DNA of 64,000 bases from Ruminococcaceae bacterium BL-6 (GTDB lineage: Bacteria > Bacillota > Clostridia > Oscillospirales > Acutalibacteraceae), in contig LR778135.1 of NCBI GenBank assembly GCA_902810075.1, positions 1,922,001 to 1,986,000 of the forward strand, in the 5' to 3' direction. Below, piece after piece: positions 61,043-64,000 of the stretch. Position 1 is the first letter of the stretch; each line of letters opens with the position of its first letter. The translations under genes and the position numbers were made by a program. Below the pieces are notes generated by a model. It saw only the letters and a list, made by a program, of their open reading frames with translations, was not told the DNA's origin and ran no database searches.

Positions 61043-62008
61043 TTATTTTTTCTGGACAAGGTGCACGGCGAAGCCGCCGATCTCATCCTTTAAATAGATC
61101 GCCGTCATTTTTCCGTTCGCGTCGAACTTCGCGGTGCCGCGGTCCAGAGCACATCCGTTCGCCTCCAGATAGCTGACCGCGCGGAACAGGTAGTTGGTGC
61201 GGATCGCGATGTGGCCGTGCGTGCCGAGATACGGCTTTTTCATCGCCTCCACGGCGGAGCCGGCGAACACGGAGCTGCTGCCGGCCTTTTTGGCGAGACC
61301 GAAAATGCGGCCGAACGAATCCGCGATGGCTTCGGCTTCCTTTTCATCCGAAGCGTTGATGCCGACGTGGGCGAGCTCGAAGCCCAGCATCGTCTGGACC
61401 GCCTCGCGCGTCATGTCGCGGATCCTGCCGAACTCCCCGGCGTTGATCAGGTCGCTCTTGACCATCCAGCTTCCGCCGCACGCGAGGATCCTGTCGTAGG
61501 AAAGATAATCGTTGAGGTTCTTCGCGTTGACCCCGCCGGTCGGCAGGAACTTCATGCCGACATACGGCGCTGCCATCGCCTTGATCATCGCGACCCCGCC
61601 AGCCGCTTCGGCCGGGAAGAATTTCACGACGTCCAGCCCCAGCTCGATGGCCTGCTCCACGTCGCTCGGGCAGGATGTGCCCGGCGTCACCGGGATTCCC
61701 TTGTCCACGCAGTGCCTGACCACCTTGGGATTCAGCCCGGGGCTGACGATAAAAGCCGCCCCCGCCGCGACCGCGCGGTCCACCTGGTCCGTCGTCAGAA
61801 CGGTTCCGGCCCCGAGAAGCATGTCGGGGCAAGCCCTGCGGATCGCCCGGATGGCTTCCTCCGCGGCCGCGGTGCGGAACGTGATCTCCGCACAGGGCAG
61901 GCCGCCTTCGCACAGGGCCTTGGCCAGCGGAACGGCATCCTTCGCGTCATCCAGCTTGACGACGGGAACGATTCCGATCGCGCCGATTTTTTCCAGTACC
62001 TCGTTCAT
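61043..62008 (-). CDS. eda: KDPG/KHG aldolase fused to a C-terminal VOC-like domain
   Basis: Residues 1-210 are a class I KDPG aldolase: the catalytic Glu is in CAEITFRT, the phosphate-site region is GAGTVLTTDQV and the Schiff-base Lys is in DVVKFFPAEA. Residues about 215-321 form a separate domain (FELAHVGINASDEKEAEAIA ... GHIAIRTNYLFRAVSYLEAN) resembling the glyoxalase/VOC fold. The aldolase alone is about 210 residues, so this is a fusion. It makes pyruvate and glyceraldehyde 3-phosphate or glyoxylate. It is first in the operon, after AGGAGAGG. Confidence 0.92.
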   Translation of the reverse strand: MNEVLEKIGAIGIVPVVKLDDAKDAVPLAKALCEGGLPCAEITFRTAAAEEAIRAIRRACPDMLLGAGTVLTTDQVDRAVAAGAAFIVSPGLNPKVVRHCVDKGIPVTPGTSCPSDVEQAIELGLDVVKFFPAEAAGGVAMIKAMAAPYVGMKFLPTGGVNAKNLNDYLSYDRILACGGSWMVKSDLINAGEFGRIRDMTREAVQTMLGFELAHVGINASDEKEAEAIADSFGRIFGLAKKAGSSSVFAGSAVEAMKKPYLGTHGHIAIRTNYLFRAVSYLEANGCALDRGTAKFDANGKMTAIYLKDEIGGFAVHLVQKK

Positions 62009-62026
62009 GATGCACCTCTCCTTATT

Positions 62027-62094
62027 GTTTCATATTGTGAAACTAAGTTTCATTTTCATCAATTTCATTATACCTTTTTTCCGTTGGAAGTCAA
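62027..62094 (-). promoter_or_regulatory. Promoter and IclR-type operator of the aldolase operon
   Basis: On the minus strand TTGACT (62094-62089), 16 bp, TATAAT (62072-62067). Downstream lies GTTTCA-TATTG-TGAAAC (62027-62043), and TTTCAT repeats at 62028, 62048 and 62063, a likely KdgR/IclR operator. Confidence 0.75.
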
Positions 62095-62144
62095 CAGGAA
62101 TTCCGTTTTTCCTCCAACGGATCTCCCCGCCGCGCGGGAAATCG

Positions 62145-62173
62145 TTGTTTTTCCCGGCCCGCTGTGATAAGAT
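62145..62173 (+). promoter_or_regulatory. Possible promoter of the iclR gene
   Basis: TTGTTT (62145-62150), 17 bp, TAAGAT (62168-62173): a moderate match. Confidence 0.4.
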
Positions 62174-62307
62174 AATGCACAACGGAAAAAAATAGAAAAG
62201 GCCCGGATCTTATTTGGATGAAACCCGGGCGATACGACTGCGAATCCGAAGCAAAGGCGGATTTTAAATCCAGGCAGGACATGCGGTCGGGAGGGAGACG
62301 AACGTTT

Positions 62308-63081
62308 ATGCCGGAGAAAAACCCCGTTCAGTCCGCGGAACGCATTTTTGAAATTCTGGAAACGCTGGTGAAAAACGGAGCCATGGGCCTGACGGAGCTG
62401 AGCGCGGGGCTCGGCCTGAACAAGAGCACCGTCCACCGCCTGCTGAACTCGCTTGCCGTCATGGGCTACGTCAGGCAGGACCCGGCCACCGGGAAATACC
62501 TTTCCACGTTCAAGATCGTGGAGCTGGCCGGGCGGCTTCTGGGGAGGATCGACATCCTCTCCGTCGCCCACCGCCACCTGGAGGAGCTGATGAAGCAGAC
62601 GCACGAGACCGTGCACTTCGTTCAGCGGGAGGGCTGCAACATTGTTTACATCGACAAGGTGGAATCGGAGGCAAACTCCATCCGCATGGTTTCGCACATC
62701 GGCCTTCTGCAGCCGATGTTCTGCACGGCCGTGGGAAAGGCTATCCTCGCCGAGCTGCCGGATGAGGAGATCCGCTCCGTCTGGGAACGCAGCGGCGTGC
62801 GCAAGCTGACCCCGAACACGATTGTGGATTTTGACGGGCTGATGCGCGAAATCGAAAAGATCCGCCGAAACGGCTATGCGCTGGACAACGAGGAAAACGA
62901 AGTCGGGGTGCGCTGCATCGCGGCCAGCGTGCTGAACTTCAGCGGAAAGACCGACAACGCGTTCAGCATTTCCGCCCCCCTTTCCCGCATGTCGGACGGC
63001 AGGGTCAGGGAACTTTCCGCCCACGTCCTTGCGACAAAGCGGGCCATTTCCAGCGAGCTGGGCTACCGGGGCGCGCTGTGA
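62308..63081 (+). CDS. IclR-family regulator (KdgR-like)
   Basis: The 257-residue protein has an N-terminal winged helix-turn-helix (AMGLTELSAGLGLNKSTVHR, then LLNSLAVMGYVRQD). The IclR effector domain follows (GLLQPMFCTAVGKAILAELP and NGYALDNEENEVGVRCIAAS). It is divergent from the aldolase-kinase operon and probably represses it, with a keto-deoxy acid as inducer, as for KdgR. ATG 62308 follows GGGAGGGAG; in-frame starts further upstream (62281, 62218) are possible but less supported. Confidence 0.92.
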   Translation: MPEKNPVQSAERIFEILETLVKNGAMGLTELSAGLGLNKSTVHRLLNSLAVMGYVRQDPATGKYLSTFKIVELAGRLLGRIDILSVAHRHLEELMKQTHETVHFVQREGCNIVYIDKVESEANSIRMVSHIGLLQPMFCTAVGKAILAELPDEEIRSVWERSGVRKLTPNTIVDFDGLMREIEKIRRNGYALDNEENEVGVRCIAASVLNFSGKTDNAFSISAPLSRMSDGRVRELSAHVLATKRAISSELGYRGAL

Positions 63082-63154
63082 GCAATCCGGAAAAGGGCGG
63101 CGCGTCTTTGTTCCCCCGGGGCCGGGGCGGTTCCCCGGGAAGGAAGTTTTTTGC

Positions 63155-63171
63155 AAAAGCCGGCGGCTTTT
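63155..63171 (+). terminator. Short hairpin after iclR
   Basis: AAAAGCC-GGC-GGCTTTT, lying just before the aspS -35 box. A GC-rich hairpin (about 63117-63140) precedes it. Confidence 0.55.
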
Positions 63172-63172
63172 A

Positions 63173-63201
63173 TTGAAACAGCCGGTGTTTGATGATATAA
63201 T
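63173..63201 (+). promoter_or_regulatory. Promoter of aspS
   Basis: TTGAAA (63173-63178), 17 bp, TATAAT (63196-63201). The leader is under 50 nt, so no T-box is present. Confidence 0.88.
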
Positions 63202-63249
63202 TATTTGTATTATTTGTGAATTTGTGCAGACGAAAGGATTAGTTGGAAT

Positions 63250-64000
63250 ATGATTTGCGCCAATCAATATCATACCCGCCTTTGCGGAAAAGTAAGCGAA
63301 AACGATATCGGCAAGACGGTGCGTGTCGCCGGCTGGGTCGAAAATATCCGGGATCACGGCGGCGTGCAGTTTCTGGACGTGCGCGACCATTACGGGGTCG
63401 TGCAGGTCGTCGTCCACGACGAGGAGATGCTTCGCGACGTGTCCAGGGAATGCACCGTCAGCGTGGAGGGCACCGTCACCCTGCGGGATGAGGACACCAT
63501 CAACCCGAAGCTCGCCACCGGCACGGTGGAGATCAAGACGAAAACCCTGACCGTGCTGGGCCGCGTCTATTATCCCCTGCCGTTCGAGGTTGCGGCATCC
63601 ACCGAGACAAAAGAGGATGTCCGCCTGAAATATCGTTTTCTCGACCTGCGAAACCCGAAGGTCCACCAGAATATTGTATTGCGCTCCCGGATCATTTCCT
63701 TCCTGCGCCGGAAAATGACGGAGATGGGATTTCTGGAAATCCAGACGCCGATCCTTTCCACCTCTTCCCCCGAAGGCGCGCGCGACTACCTGATCCCGAG
63801 CCGGAAGCACCACGGAAAATTCTACGCGCTTCCCCAGGCGCCGCAGATCTTCAAGCAGCTTCTGATGATTTCGGGCTTCGACCGCTATTTTCAGATCGCC
63901 CCCTGCTTCCGCGACGAGGACGCGCGGGCAGACCGCTCGCCGGGGGAGTTTTACCAGCTCGATTTTGAAATGGCTTTCGCCACCCAGGAGGATGTCTTTT
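63250..64000 (+). CDS. aspS: Aspartate--tRNA ligase, N-terminal part (runs off the window)
   Basis: The frame is open from ATG 63250 (after AAAGGATTAG) to the right edge, giving 250 residues without a stop. The OB-fold anticodon-binding domain reads [20 protein letters not shown]. The class II core starts with RYRFLDLR-type motif 1 ([13 protein letters not shown]) and includes motif 2 [15 protein letters not shown]. The usual QSPQ motif is QAPQ here ([15 protein letters not shown]). It charges tRNA-Asp (or Asp/Asn if non-discriminating) and is the first gene after its own promoter. Confidence 0.95.
   Translation, partial: MICANQYHTRLCGKVSENDIGKTVRVAGWVENIRDHGGVQFLDVRDHYGVVQVVVHDEEMLRDVSRECTVSVEGTVTLRDEDTINPKLATGTVEIKTKTLTVLGRVYYPLPFEVAASTETKEDVRLKYRFLDLRNPKVHQNIVLRSRIISFLRRKMTEMGFLEIQTPILSTSSPEGARDYLIPSRKHHGKFYALPQAPQIFKQLLMISGFDRYFQIAPCFRDEDARADRSPGEFYQLDFEMAFATQEDVF

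Noticed and set aside
62068..63813. 581-codon frame antisense to iclR and aspS
   Set aside because: It opposes two well-supported genes with clear motifs; a codon-bias shadow.

Overview
The window looks like a chromosomal stretch of an anaerobic, spore-former-class Firmicute (Clostridia, probably the Oscillospiraceae/Acutalibacteraceae side). The reasons are strong GGAGG-type ribosome binding sites, TTGACA/TATAAT promoters, a fused OpuB-type osmolyte transporter, a guanidine-I riboswitch, Tn4451/Tn916-like accessory genes and Firmicute-type protein sequences. Base composition shifts from AT-rich at the left (accessory DNA) to GC-rich at the right (sugar-acid and aspS region). The species cannot be named from the sequence alone.

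Bases 1-24,550 are accessory DNA. A type III restriction-modification pair (mod, partial, and res) opens the window. Next comes an IS3-family element (4291-5596, 3-bp target duplication) that splits a small XRE regulator gene. It is followed by a truncated GGDEF protein abutting a truncated ABC exporter half, a complete ABC exporter half and a MarR regulator with a 48-bp operator palindrome. Two related integrative elements follow. Element A (about 10.1-14.3 kb) is decayed. Element B (about 18.0-24.5 kb) keeps a DUF6076-like gene, a RecA-like ATPase, mobC, a relaxase, an overlapping membrane-protein gene, a TnpW-like small gene and a large serine recombinase. Each recombinase gene is followed by the 3' half of a tRNA gene and its terminator. 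Between the elements lies a tetR-trpS-MATE operon that reads like a resistance cassette.

Bases 24,550-33,300 hold a class-A beta-lactamase-like serine hydrolase with a permease, an IS110-family element, ilvD with a divergent LysR regulator, a short cis-prenyltransferase and a GNAT acetyltransferase. Bases 33,489-45,033 are one oligopeptide ABC operon on the minus strand: four tandem substrate-binding lipoproteins, then oppB, oppC, oppD and oppF. An M24 peptidase lies upstream, so peptide import and cleavage are neighbours. Two of the binding-protein genes share a 533-bp identical tract.

Bases 47,200-55,500 hold an anchored Acg-like nitroreductase with its TetR regulator, a CPBP protease, an MBL-fold gene fragment, a zinc-ribbon protein, a guanidine-I riboswitch controlling a guanidinium exporter (gdx) that appears to start at AUU, and a glycine betaine/choline-type transporter (OpuCA plus a fused permease/binding protein). 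Bases 55,600-58,700 are a TrpXYZ-like ABC operon. Bases 58,849-63,081 are a 2-keto-3-deoxy-sugar-acid module: KDPG aldolase fused to a VOC-like domain, two PfkB kinases and an IclR regulator with an operator palindrome. The window ends inside aspS.
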